A stretch of DNA of 64,000 nucleotides, taken from positions 172,000-235,999 of the forward strand of contig KN805390.1 of assembly GCA_000818945.1 (NCBI GenBank). The letters are read 5' to 3'. Below the pieces are notes generated by a model. That model made no database searches and was not told the DNA's origin. It was given only the letters and a program-made list of their open reading frames with translations. Shown piece after piece: positions 9,526-17,961 of this stretch. A program made the position numbers and the translations under genes. How positions within the stretch are numbered: the stretch's first letter is position 1; every line of letters begins with the position of its first letter. Origin of the DNA: Schizochytrium sp. CCTCC M209059. Lineage: Eukaryota; Sar; Bigyra; Thraustochytrida; Thraustochytriidae.

Positions 9526-11562
9526 ATGCCTGCAGCAGAAGATCCCTCTTCTGCTGCATCGGCGGCTGCACCCAGTGCAACCGCTGCTGCTGCTGCTGCT
9601 GAAGCGCCTCAGGATGCGGACAGGCAGCCTGAGCAAAAGCCTGTAGCCCAGATTGAGCAGAGGCCTGAGCAGGCCGTCAAGGAGGATCCGGCACAAGCGC
9701 CTCCTCCGGCGAGCCAGGCAAATAGCGATACCAAAAACGTTGATGCGCACTCGGCGCCGCAGTCGCAACCCCCAATGCCGCCCCGGCCTCAACCCCCTGC
9801 GCAATCCCAGCAGCAAAATCGGGCCGAGAATGCGGCTGCCAGCTTGCTCGCCCATACACCATCTAACAAGCTCTACTACGAAGACAAGGACAAGGAGTCC
9901 AGAAACGAGGAAAGGAGGGGAGCCGCGCCACGACAGCAACACACTTCCGGCAGCTCTGGTCATGCGGCATCAGGTTCTTTCGCGTCACAAGAAGCGAAAA
10001 AGTCGTGCCGACTTTTTGTGGGAAACTTGAATACCGAAGCGGTCTCGCGTGAAGAAGTACTTGACCTCTTTAGTAAGTATGGTCGCATCTTGGAGGTGTC
10101 GATCCACCGCAAGTACGGCTTTGTCCAATTTGACAGCCCGGACTCTGTTCAGGCAGCCATGCAAGAAAAAGGCACTTTTCTTGGCGGAAAACCCATCGAT
10201 CCGCAACGCGTTGCCAGTGATCGGCACGATCCTCTCGATCGCGGGCGGAGAGACCATGACCGTTACGGAAACTCCGCCTACGCCGCCGGCGGGGACCGGG
10301 ATCGGGACCGCCGATCTCGCGAGAGGGACAGAACCGGTCGCGGAGGCAGCCGCAGCAATCCGCGCGATCGAAGTCCAGCTCGGAACCGAGACCGCGACTA
10401 CCATGGAGGTGGTGGTCGAGGTGGTTCCCCTCCCGGTGGGCCCCACCACGCAAGCAGCAGCAACAACGCTCCGCCGCCAACCGATGGTGACGTGGTGAAG
10501 CTCTTGCTCTTGGGCCGCGGTCAGCGCGATTTTGCGGAGGAGACGGCGCGAGTCTTGGAGCGCACGGGGGTGCCGTACAAGCTCGAAATGCCTGATGGCC
10601 GCAATCTTGGTTCTGCGATTCGTGACTGGGAAACCAACAACTCGCGCTATGGCATTATTGTGGGCAACACAAGTGTTCGGACGCAGCGCGTCACCATGAA
10701 GTTCTTGCGCGAGCACGACCGTAGTGGCAAATGCTACACGGTGGACGCGACCTTGCCCGAAATGACGGATCGTATCTTGCGCTCTGAAGAAAAACTTGGT
10801 CTCACCTACACTCCTCGCGGAGGCGGCCCTCCGCGGGATAGCGGCGCGCACTCGCATTCCTATGGCGCGCCGCCACCTTACAATCAGCCTCCGCCGCAGC
10901 AACACTCTGGCTATGGAGCGCCCCCGCCTCAAGGCGGCGCCTATGGCTACGGTGCTCCTCCGCCTTCTCAAGGCTATGGCGCTCCTCCCCCGCAAGGGCC
11001 GCCTCCAAACTATGGAGGCTACCCTGTACCGCCACCGCAGCACCCGCAGCACCAGCAAGCTCCACCGTATGGTGTGCCTCCCTCCCAGCACCAGCATTAT
11101 AGTGCACCTCCCCCGCAACAGCCTTACGGCGCGCCGCCTCCGCAGCAGCACCAGGGTTATTATGGACAGCATCAGCCTCCAGCGCCACAAGCGCCCCCGC
11201 CGCATTCGTACGGTGGGCCCCCGCCTCAATCGTACGGGGTCCCGCCGCCGCAGCAGCCTCCGCAACAGCAACAACAGCAACAGACGCCCTATGGAGGCTC
11301 GAGCGGCAGCACACCAAGCGGCTACAGGCCGCCAGCACCGCAGGACAGTAACCGGTATCACGATTCTCCGAGCTATGGAAATGGCAACTCGAACGCCAAC
11401 AGGCCTAGAGGAGGCCCTTATGGCAGAGAGTTGCCTCAGGCTTCGTCTTCTTCGAATCGGACGTCAATTCCGCCTGCGGGACGTAATTCTGAGCCGCCCA
11501 TCAAGCTTACACCAAACCAAGTTAGTGACCTGAAGAGTCTTCTTAGCAAAGTCCAACGATAG
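9526..11562 (+). CDS. NCOA5-like RNA-binding protein (RRM + anticodon-binding-like domain + YGAPPP low-complexity tail)
   Basis: A 678-residue protein. The N-terminus is Ala/Pro/Gln-rich. Residues about 160-235 form an RRM with RNP2 CRLFVGNL and RNP1-like KYGFVQF. An Arg/Asp/Gly-rich RS/RGG-like linker follows. Residues about 325-425 (VKLLLLGRGQRDFAEETARVLE ... SRYGIIVGNTSV) resemble the anticodon-binding-like fold of nuclear receptor coactivator 5, which also pairs an RRM with this fold. The last about 250 residues are a low-complexity tail of YGAPPP/PPQQ repeats. Expected role: nuclear RNA binding or transcript processing; the tail could drive phase separation. It is a single exon read from the ATG at 9526. 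The opposite strand is open over much of this gene because of codon bias, and I treat that as shadow. Confidence 0.72.
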   Translation: MPAAEDPSSAASAAAPSATAAAAAAEAPQDADRQPEQKPVAQIEQRPEQAVKEDPAQAPPPASQANSDTKNVDAHSAPQSQPPMPPRPQPPAQSQQQNRAENAAASLLAHTPSNKLYYEDKDKESRNEERRGAAPRQQHTSGSSGHAASGSFASQEAKKSCRLFVGNLNTEAVSREEVLDLFSKYGRILEVSIHRKYGFVQFDSPDSVQAAMQEKGTFLGGKPIDPQRVASDRHDPLDRGRRDHDRYGNSAYAAGGDRDRDRRSRERDRTGRGGSRSNPRDRSPARNRDRDYHGGGGRGGSPPGGPHHASSSNNAPPPTDGDVVKLLLLGRGQRDFAEETARVLERTGVPYKLEMPDGRNLGSAIRDWETNNSRYGIIVGNTSVRTQRVTMKFLREHDRSGKCYTVDATLPEMTDRILRSEEKLGLTYTPRGGGPPRDSGAHSHSYGAPPPYNQPPPQQHSGYGAPPPQGGAYGYGAPPPSQGYGAPPPQGPPPNYGGYPVPPPQHPQHQQAPPYGVPPSQHQHYSAPPPQQPYGAPPPQQHQGYYGQHQPPAPQAPPPHSYGGPPPQSYGVPPPQQPPQQQQQQQTPYGGSSGSTPSGYRPPAPQDSNRYHDSPSYGNGNSNANRPRGGPYGRELPQASSSSNRTSIPPAGRNSEPPIKLTPNQVSDLKSLLSKVQR

Positions 11563-11965
11563 CATTTACCACTCTTTTTCCTCCCTCATCACAATTCGTA
11601 TAGAAACAAAAAAAAGAAGAAGAAAACAGTGTTTCACCGTTTACGAAGAGATCTCGATTTATGTTCGTCCATCTCGGTTGGGAAAAGACAAAAATTTCCT
11701 ATGTTTACATTATAAAAAGAAAACACGGAGGTATAAGACGTTCAATTGCTTGACGAGGCTCTCTTTTTGAAATTCCCGGCAGAGTAATGATCTATTTCCG
11801 GCTTTGTCCAAACCCAACACTCCTTGCTAAAAAATCAAAAAATCTCTCAAACCAATTCTCATGCTGTCATGTTCTGACATCCGTAGGTCGTCTATCTAAC
11901 AAACGTCACATGTTTTCAAACATTGTGTCCGTACAGTAATTTTTTTACAAATTACGAGACACCCA
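11563..11965. other. AT-rich 3' region between convergent genes
   Basis: No gene is seen. The sequence is AT-rich with A-tracts at about 11607-11625 and T/A runs, as expected for the two 3' UTRs of the convergent NCOA5-like and WW-PH-SAM genes. No clean AATAAA was found for either. Confidence 0.4.
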
Positions 11966-14011
11966 TCATGTACTTTGAATTAAGCTGCGGAGCTTCCGAA
12001 CGGCCAGGACGACCTTCATTCGATGCCCGGGCTTGGAAATTTCGACATGATGAGCTAGCATTTCCTTGAGGTCGTCATCATTGAGTCCAGCCAAGAGCTC
12101 TAAATCATCGTACCCTGCAGAAGCGAACTTGTCAACATGTGCATCGAATCCTTGTGAAGATGCCCAGGCCACAAAGTTTTCGTGACCTGGCCCAAATGTC
12201 CAAGATACAGACTCGTGCGCCGTTTGAACACCAGTCGCATGATTCTCGCCACAGACACTCACTGCGCCATGATGGCGCGGGTCTGCTGCAAGGATGTGAG
12301 ATAAGATGCGTGGAGACGACTGTGCCGATCCGGGCAAGCTTGTGTGCACCCTTCTCACCGACTGTTGCCTCCGGCTGTGCAATAAAGAGCTGGCCTCCCG
12401 GAGTGCTCTCGAGGGCGAGCTTCCGGTGCGATGAGCTCTTACATCTTCGACGTTCTCAATGGAAGATACGCGTGTGCGTCGCACTTGCTGTTGCAGAGCA
12501 TCGAGCCAGGTCTGAAAGTCCTCGATTGAAGAGGTCCCCAAGATCCACGTCTGCGCCACGCCTTCGAGCGATATACAAAATGCACATTCAAGAGCACCAG
12601 ACTCCTTGTCTGTATTGTCGGCCACATCTTCGGAATCGTAAACAGAGACATCCGTTGCCACTTTCATATCGAACTGCATGGTCGTCTCATCACTTTTGGT
12701 GCTTTCGGTTGGCTTGGTTTCTGTGCAAATTAGCGCACCCTCGCGAAGACAAGAATACATCTTCAAAGCCTGTTGTGTTTGCGCTTGTACCCAAAGCCAG
12801 CCTTCAATAGATCCATCCTCGCAGACTGTGGCAGAAGGGTCGTCCTCCAGTATTCCTTTTTCATGAGCGTCCACATGATCACTATGCAAGGGTAGAGCAT
12901 CTCGCGGCGCTTCTGCGACGTGGGCAACATCAGAGGCCGTCTTCGTTTCAATACTTCCCTCGTCGGTCTCACCGGCCCCAACGCCGCTCTTGGCTCCATC
13001 CAGCGACGGCGCTGCGACAGCTTTACTGAGTGCGTCCTTTGCGTCAGTGGTGTCGCTGTTGGTGTGGTCCGTAGTTTCTTTCTGCATTGTTTCTTCGGAT
13101 TTGGTGAGCGTGACGACACCTTGTTGCGTTTTTTTTCTGATAGCTCTTCCTTTGGCTTTGAGCTGCTGCCAGAGCGTAGCTTTGATAATTTGACCGCACG
13201 CAGGTTTGGTCCATGTCGACTTTCCTGTTTGGGCGTTAAAGTAGTATGCTCGCTGTCGCTTCGAGTCAAGACACTCCACCCAAGTGATGTCTTCGCGAGT
13301 ACTATGCTCTGAAACAGGCGAATCGACTGGATTGATGTTTGCCTCACTTTTCTTTTGATCTGCCGCAGCGCCTCGCAGCAATGAGGACTTTTTGGCGTCT
13401 TTCATATGCTCTTTGGGCGTGTCTGTGCCTGCTTGCTGTTTCACGTTTGTTGGCACATCCGCTGAGTTGATCTTGCCAAGCGGCTTGATCCACGTGCTCA
13501 TTTGCGTTCGCTTGCAGACATAATATGGAAGCGAGGTCTTCGTGTCGAGGAACTCTTCAAAGCTTTCCTCTACTGAGCTGGATCTCCATCTTCGTACGGT
13601 TTCTGGCTCCTCCCATGTTGTTTTCTATGTTCGTGAGTGAGTGAGTGAGTGAGTGAGTGAGTGAGTGAGTGAGTGAGTGAGTGAGTGAGTAAGACAAATG
13701 TTGATCCCATTCGAGTTCGGTCGTGTTCGTTCATTCGTCCATTCATTCGTTTGATTACAAGTCAGTATATTTACCGTCGGCCTTAACATCGTGGGCGCGC
13801 CTGCGTCCGTGCCTGCGCCCGTGCCTGTGTGCCTGCCTGCCTGCCTGCTTACCTTTGTCTTGAGGTTCCCCCAGTACGTGCGGCCCGTGCGGGCGTCTGT
13901 GCGTTCGATCCACGTGGCAATGTCCGTCCCCACGGCCTCCAGCGAGGCCTTCTTCTCCTCATCAGCCATCTCTGTCACGCGGTCTCCGACGGACTGCCGC
14001 ATGCGGCGCAA
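11966..14011 (-). CDS. WW-WW-PH-SAM adaptor protein, two exons
   Basis: I join exon 1 (14011-13853) to exon 2 (13510-11966) for 567 residues. Exon 1 ends in TWIERTDARTGRTYWGNLKTK, the first two-thirds of a WW domain. Exon 2 begins RTQMSTWIKP, which supplies its second Trp and Pro. The donor is AAG|GTAAGC at 13852 and the acceptor GCAAG at 13511, giving a phase-0 intron of 342 nt. A second, complete WW domain (WVECLDSKRQRAYYFNAQTG) lies near residues 128-156. A PH-like domain (EGWLWVQAQTQQALKMYSCL ... TWILGTSSIEDFQTWLDALQ) spans about 285-400. A SAM domain closes the protein (GYDDLELLAGLNDDDLKEML). Expected role: cytoplasmic scaffold binding Pro-rich ligands and membrane lipids. The first WW loop is three residues longer than usual, so the acceptor could be slightly different. 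Confidence 0.75.
13633..13690. repeat. (GTGA)n tetranucleotide microsatellite inside an intron
   Basis: About 14.5 uninterrupted GTGA units. They lie entirely within the predicted intron of the WW-PH-SAM gene, where on the sense strand they read TCAC. Length variation here would not affect the coding sequence. Confidence 0.85.
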
Positions 14012-14374
14012 CCTGAGGCCTTACAAGGTCTTGTGGCTTGCGACCGAGCTCGACGCTGCGCGAGCGAGTGAGCAAGGAAACGATCCGTTGAGAGTTTCGC
14101 CGACCCCATCCCTGTATACGTAGGAGCCTAGTTTTTACGTTTTCCCGTGAATTGGCAAGTTAATCCGATTCCCCGGCGGGGCCACGCTGGCGAGGTTCTA
14201 GAGAATGCGAGCGACCCGACCCGACCTGGCTGACCCACGAGGGCTCGGTACGAAGAGAGCCCAAACTGGAGTCTCGTGAAGACGCAGACCAAACACAGAA
14301 CTCTCAAATCCGCATTGCCTCGACGATCTGGAAAGAACATTCGAGGGACTGGATAACGCCGAATAACACGGAAG
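14012..14374. promoter_or_regulatory. Divergent promoter, WW-PH-SAM (-) / small secreted protein (+)
   Basis: A gap of 363 bp between divergent start codons, so both genes must share this regulatory region. No recognisable TATA box or repeated element was found. Confidence 0.4.
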
Positions 14375-14779
14375 ATGGGAAAGTTGTCGAGACGGCTGCT
14401 GGTGGCCGCGATGCTTTTTCTCAGTGTCCTGGTGGCACTCGCAGCTGTCTCAGCCGCAGAGAGCGTGGCAGCACAAGCGGGTGAACAAGTTTTGGGCAAA
14501 GATACGGAGAGTAACGCAAACGAGAATGGTGAAGTTCTCACGCTCCCGGGAGCGGCCTCGAGCGACGAAGGTCCAGTTCCCAAACTCGAGGTGGGCGGCA
14601 AGCTCATTTTCGACACCCTGGGGCCGATTATTATCAATTCCGATGGCACCACGCGTCGAATTACGAACTGGGACAAGCTTACCGAGTATGAAAGGGAACT
14701 AACCTTGCGAAAAATTCGGCAGCGGAATAACGAGCGCCGCGAAAAACTCGAAGTGGACACCGCCTCGAAGGAACTTTGA
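14375..14779 (+). CDS. Small secreted or membrane-tethered protein with conserved LGP..DGT..RI.NW motif
   Basis: A 134-residue protein. The first about 28 residues are a convincing signal peptide: basic MGKLSRR, then a hydrophobic run (LLVAAMLFLSVLVALAAVSA) ending in small residues near AESVAA. After an acidic linker, residues about 75-125 hold LIFDTLGPIIINSDGTTRRI, then TNWDKLTEYERE and a basic helix LRKIRQRNNERREKL. The pattern D-x-LGP, N-x-DGT, R-I-x-NW, LT-x-x-E recurs, as I recall, in small proteins of fungi and other microbes, without a function I can name. The start is fixed by the signal peptide. No enzymatic residues are evident. Confidence 0.7.
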   Translation: MGKLSRRLLVAAMLFLSVLVALAAVSAAESVAAQAGEQVLGKDTESNANENGEVLTLPGAASSDEGPVPKLEVGGKLIFDTLGPIIINSDGTTRRITNWDKLTEYERELTLRKIRQRNNERREKLEVDTASKEL

Positions 14780-15091
14780 GAACTCATTAGATCAGTCTAG
14801 TCTAGTTCACATCTGAAAAAAAAACAAAACAAGAAAAAGGGCTGGCGGATCTCCAAATAAGTTCATCTCTTTTTGACTTGGAGAGTCTAATTTTGATTTG
14901 CCGGTCATCTCTCTCTCCCCCCCACGGCGCGCACTTCAAAAGTACATATTGCGGAGAGCTCTACGTGCAGCGGTCCCCAGAACATGAACTTCCCTCTCCT
15001 CTCGCGCACAAAGGTAAGCAAGCCTTTGACGAAATTGGCTTGACGTTACAAAGACTGTGTCGTGCACAAACAAACATTCGGCAAATACTTG
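14780..15091. other. 3' region between convergent genes
   Basis: A 312-bp gap holding the two 3' UTRs. There is an A-rich tract at 14816-14838 just after the secreted-protein gene. Nothing else is seen. Confidence 0.35.
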
Positions 15092-17482
15092 TTAGCTGTA
15101 AGTAGGCACGACCGGATCGTCCTGAGCCCGTTGCGATGCATCGAGCTCGCGCTGGACCCTGCGTAATCGATTGTTTATGGTCACATTGCTGAGGACGATC
15201 TTCCTCTTTTCTCGCTCCCAATTGCGGTTTTCAGCATAGATCGACTGCAAAGTTTTTGTGGGCTTCGTATTGACGCCAAGATTTTCACGCAGTCTTGCCA
15301 TCGATGCGCCATAAAACGCATGCATGATACTCGAAAGCTCCTCTCGAGATATCACCAGAACATCAACCGTGGTGAGCGCTGTCACTGTGACCGGCGATGG
15401 TATTTCAAGATGGTTTTCGAGCACTGTAAATTCCCCAGCGACCTGGCCGCGCCCAATGATGCTCACTTCAAAGTCGCGCCGAGACTCGGTTTTTTCTGGC
15501 GTCGATTTGCGCAAGCCCGATTTCGGTGATACGTTAGAGGATAACCCGGTTTGAAAAGGCGATTCTTGCGAATTGGCGTCATCCAAAAGGGCGCTATATG
15601 AAGTAGCGCGTATAGGATGCTCCTGTACCGGCGCAGCCCCGCTCACATCGACCTCTTTGGAAATCCTGCAAACGCCACAGTCAACAAAGAAGAGATCGTT
15701 TGCAGGTTTGCCCTGCGCAATGAGGACGGTTCCAGAAGCAAATTGCTGAAGCATGGCCATCTTTGCAAGCTTTTCAAGATCCGCTTGGTCCCAATCCGCA
15801 AAGATGCTACTTCGTCGAAACGATTCGATACGGTGCCCAATTTGCCAAGATCGATACGCGTCTAGTGTTTTGCTCGCTGAGGGAGACGTCTTGAATACGA
15901 GGAACTCTGCGTCCTTCTCGACGAATATCGATGCTCTTCTCTTCCGCATGCTTCGGTCCGTCTGACCGCGATTTATCCTATCCTTAAATTTGCAAGAGAC
16001 TTCAGAGCTTTCTCCCTCTCTTCTTTCTCTCCCATCAGGCCCTTCTTCTTGCCTTTCTGATTCTTCTTCTTCGAGTAAATCTTCTTCCTCCTCCATTTCA
16101 GAGTGCGCTGCGAGAGGGAGCTCGGGTGACCCGTCGTCACTTGGATTGGACGCGCTTCCATCGCCAATTTCTCCAAAGCTCACGCCCGGGCGGAGCCGTG
16201 CGACGATGATCTCTTCTGGCGGAGGTTTGGTGACGAACTCCTGCAGGTCGTCGAGAACTGATCGCCGCGAAGCGCCTTTACCATGAAATGTCTCACGCAC
16301 CGAATCGGCGCTCTGGCCAACGGCACGATCTGCAGCGCCCTCGCCACCCCCATGAACGCTCTTGCGCACCGATACCTCCCCTGAGAGGATTACAAACATC
16401 GAACTCCCTGTGTCTCCCTGCTTAAAGACGTACTTGCCGCTAGGAATTTCGATATACTGGGCAAGTCCAGCGAGACCTCGCAGAATTTCCAATGGAATCG
16501 ATTTGAAGAGGACGAGTTCGCGTAGCTCGGCGCAAATGTTCTCGATATTTTCGCCGTGTCTTGTCCGCACGTCGCTCTTGAGGAGAGCTGCCAACGCCGA
16601 CTTGCCGACTTTGCTCTGGCCCATCGCTGCAAGCTTCTTGTATTCCTCGGCAGCATTGCACGATTTGAGCTCGAAGAGTCGTGCTGTCCTGCGCTTGTTT
16701 GCGCGCATGTGCCGATGCACCGCGGCGCGTTCGTAGTCACTCATCGTCTGTGCAAAGTGTCCGAGCTTTCTGTGCAAGAGTGCGCGGTTTCCCAGGTAGT
16801 CGGCAGAGTGCGCTGCGTCGCGAGCAATGGCAGCATCAAGATCAGCAATGGCTGCTTTGTAGTTGCCTAAGCGAGCGTGCATTTCAGATCGATTAAAGTA
16901 TGCGGGCCCGTTGTGGGGCATTGCACGAATGGCCGCCGTATAGTCTGCCAGCGCATGCTCATCCCTACCAAGGTGCGCTTCGGCAAAAGCTTTGCAAAAG
17001 TGCGCCTTGAAGGCCTCGGATCTTGTCAGATGGGCAGATCCTGAAGCCAAGGCACTGGAGAGTCGTTTGGTTTCCTTTTCCCAGTAGTTGGCAGTTCGGT
17101 GAGCACCTTCCCGAGCGGAGAGATCGCCCGCGTGCGACCCAAAGATCTCCATTGACTTGGTTTGCAGCAGCCATGGAAAGTCTCGCGTGGCCTGTACGTC
17201 GCCCGTACCTTTTGAGCCGGTTCCTTTTGGTTTTCGGAGCGCAAGCTTTTTCATTTGGAGTTTCTTGACAGCTCTGCTGTCTTTGTCGCCCGCAGAGTCA
17301 GGCTTGTCTCCAGGGTCTAATTCGCTCGAAGCCGAGACGACTGGCAAGACTTTTGCAGATTGAACTGCGCTTACAAGCACCTTTCCTTGCGTCGTTCTGC
17401 TTGATTTCCCCGCCGCATGCTTGTTCAACTGCGCGAAGAGCGAGTCAACAGAGCTCCTTCGCGGACCCCTCCCCTCGGGCAT
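15092..17482 (-). CDS. TPR protein with two cyclic-nucleotide-binding-like domains
   Basis: A 796-residue protein in one exon. The N-terminal about 110 residues are basic and disordered. Residues about 160-290 are TPR repeats (AFAEAHLGRDEHALADYTAA, NRSEMHARLGNYKAAIADLD, NRALLHRKLGHFAQTMSDYE). Residues about 325-460 form a first CNB fold (IPSGKYVFKQGDTGSSMFVI, then LRPGVSFGEIGDGS). An acidic insert follows. Residues about 570-730 form a second CNB fold (FASGTVLIAQGKPANDLFFV, then GRGQVAGEFTVLENH). In both, the phosphate-binding cassette is atypical: FGE or GEF is present, but the following Pro-Arg-x-Ala pattern that holds the cyclic phosphate is not seen. Nucleotide binding is therefore doubtful and the domains may be structural. 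TPR-CNB proteins are common in protists, often linked to flagella or signalling. No kinase or channel domain is present. Confidence 0.72.
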   Translation of the reverse strand: MPEGRGPRRSSVDSLFAQLNKHAAGKSSRTTQGKVLVSAVQSAKVLPVVSASSELDPGDKPDSAGDKDSRAVKKLQMKKLALRKPKGTGSKGTGDVQATRDFPWLLQTKSMEIFGSHAGDLSAREGAHRTANYWEKETKRLSSALASGSAHLTRSEAFKAHFCKAFAEAHLGRDEHALADYTAAIRAMPHNGPAYFNRSEMHARLGNYKAAIADLDAAIARDAAHSADYLGNRALLHRKLGHFAQTMSDYERAAVHRHMRANKRRTARLFELKSCNAAEEYKKLAAMGQSKVGKSALAALLKSDVRTRHGENIENICAELRELVLFKSIPLEILRGLAGLAQYIEIPSGKYVFKQGDTGSSMFVILSGEVSVRKSVHGGGEGAADRAVGQSADSVRETFHGKGASRRSVLDDLQEFVTKPPPEEIIVARLRPGVSFGEIGDGSASNPSDDGSPELPLAAHSEMEEEEDLLEEEESERQEEGPDGRERREGESSEVSCKFKDRINRGQTDRSMRKRRASIFVEKDAEFLVFKTSPSASKTLDAYRSWQIGHRIESFRRSSIFADWDQADLEKLAKMAMLQQFASGTVLIAQGKPANDLFFVDCGVCRISKEVDVSGAAPVQEHPIRATSYSALLDDANSQESPFQTGLSSNVSPKSGLRKSTPEKTESRRDFEVSIIGRGQVAGEFTVLENHLEIPSPVTVTALTTVDVLVISREELSSIMHAFYGASMARLRENLGVNTKPTKTLQSIYAENRNWEREKRKIVLSNVTINNRLRRVQRELDASQRAQDDPVVPTYS

Positions 17483-17951
17483 CTTTGCGGTGAGCCAGCC
17501 AGTTAGCCGAGCTGGCTTCCGCTACTGCCTCTTCTGTACAGCGAGACGAAGCGGATCGGCAGGCAAGCCGCAATGGCAGAACAAGTGGCTGCCCACTTGC
17601 AAGCTGTCGCGTCGCGTACGGCTTTCCCTTGACCAGGCCAGGCTTCAAGCTCTCTCCGAAGCCTGAGGAGCCCGCGCCAACACGTTCCAAAGTTCTCGCG
17701 AAATAAGAACCAACACACAAGAAAGAAAGGTGTGTACTGTGATGTTCTCACGGGTTTCTACATGTGCGATCGTTGAAAAGAAGCAAGGAGCATGAGAGAG
17801 CATAGCGGGTGGTACTCATAGCTGGGGGTATTAAATGATTCCTTGCTGTGTGTGGGCAGACTAATTCGCCATTGCGAGCGCACGCAGAATTTTATCGAAA
17901 CAGAACAACAAAATCTCGATTCTCAACTTTTTCTTTTCCTCTTCCGAGTCC
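17483..17951. promoter_or_regulatory. Promoter of the TPR-CNB gene and 3' end of the next gene
   Basis: About 470 bp between two same-strand genes. The part near 17480 should carry the TPR-CNB promoter. The minus strand at about 17951-17862 reads as a possible terminal exon of the downstream gene, described separately as a finding. No other gene is seen. Confidence 0.35.
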
Positions 17952-17961
17952 TTTATAGATG

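Noticed and set aside
9985..11361. A 458-residue minus-strand open frame opposite the NCOA5-like gene
   Set aside because: It mirrors the RRM gene codon by codon, is Arg/Ala/Leu-rich without domains, and results from GC-biased third positions.
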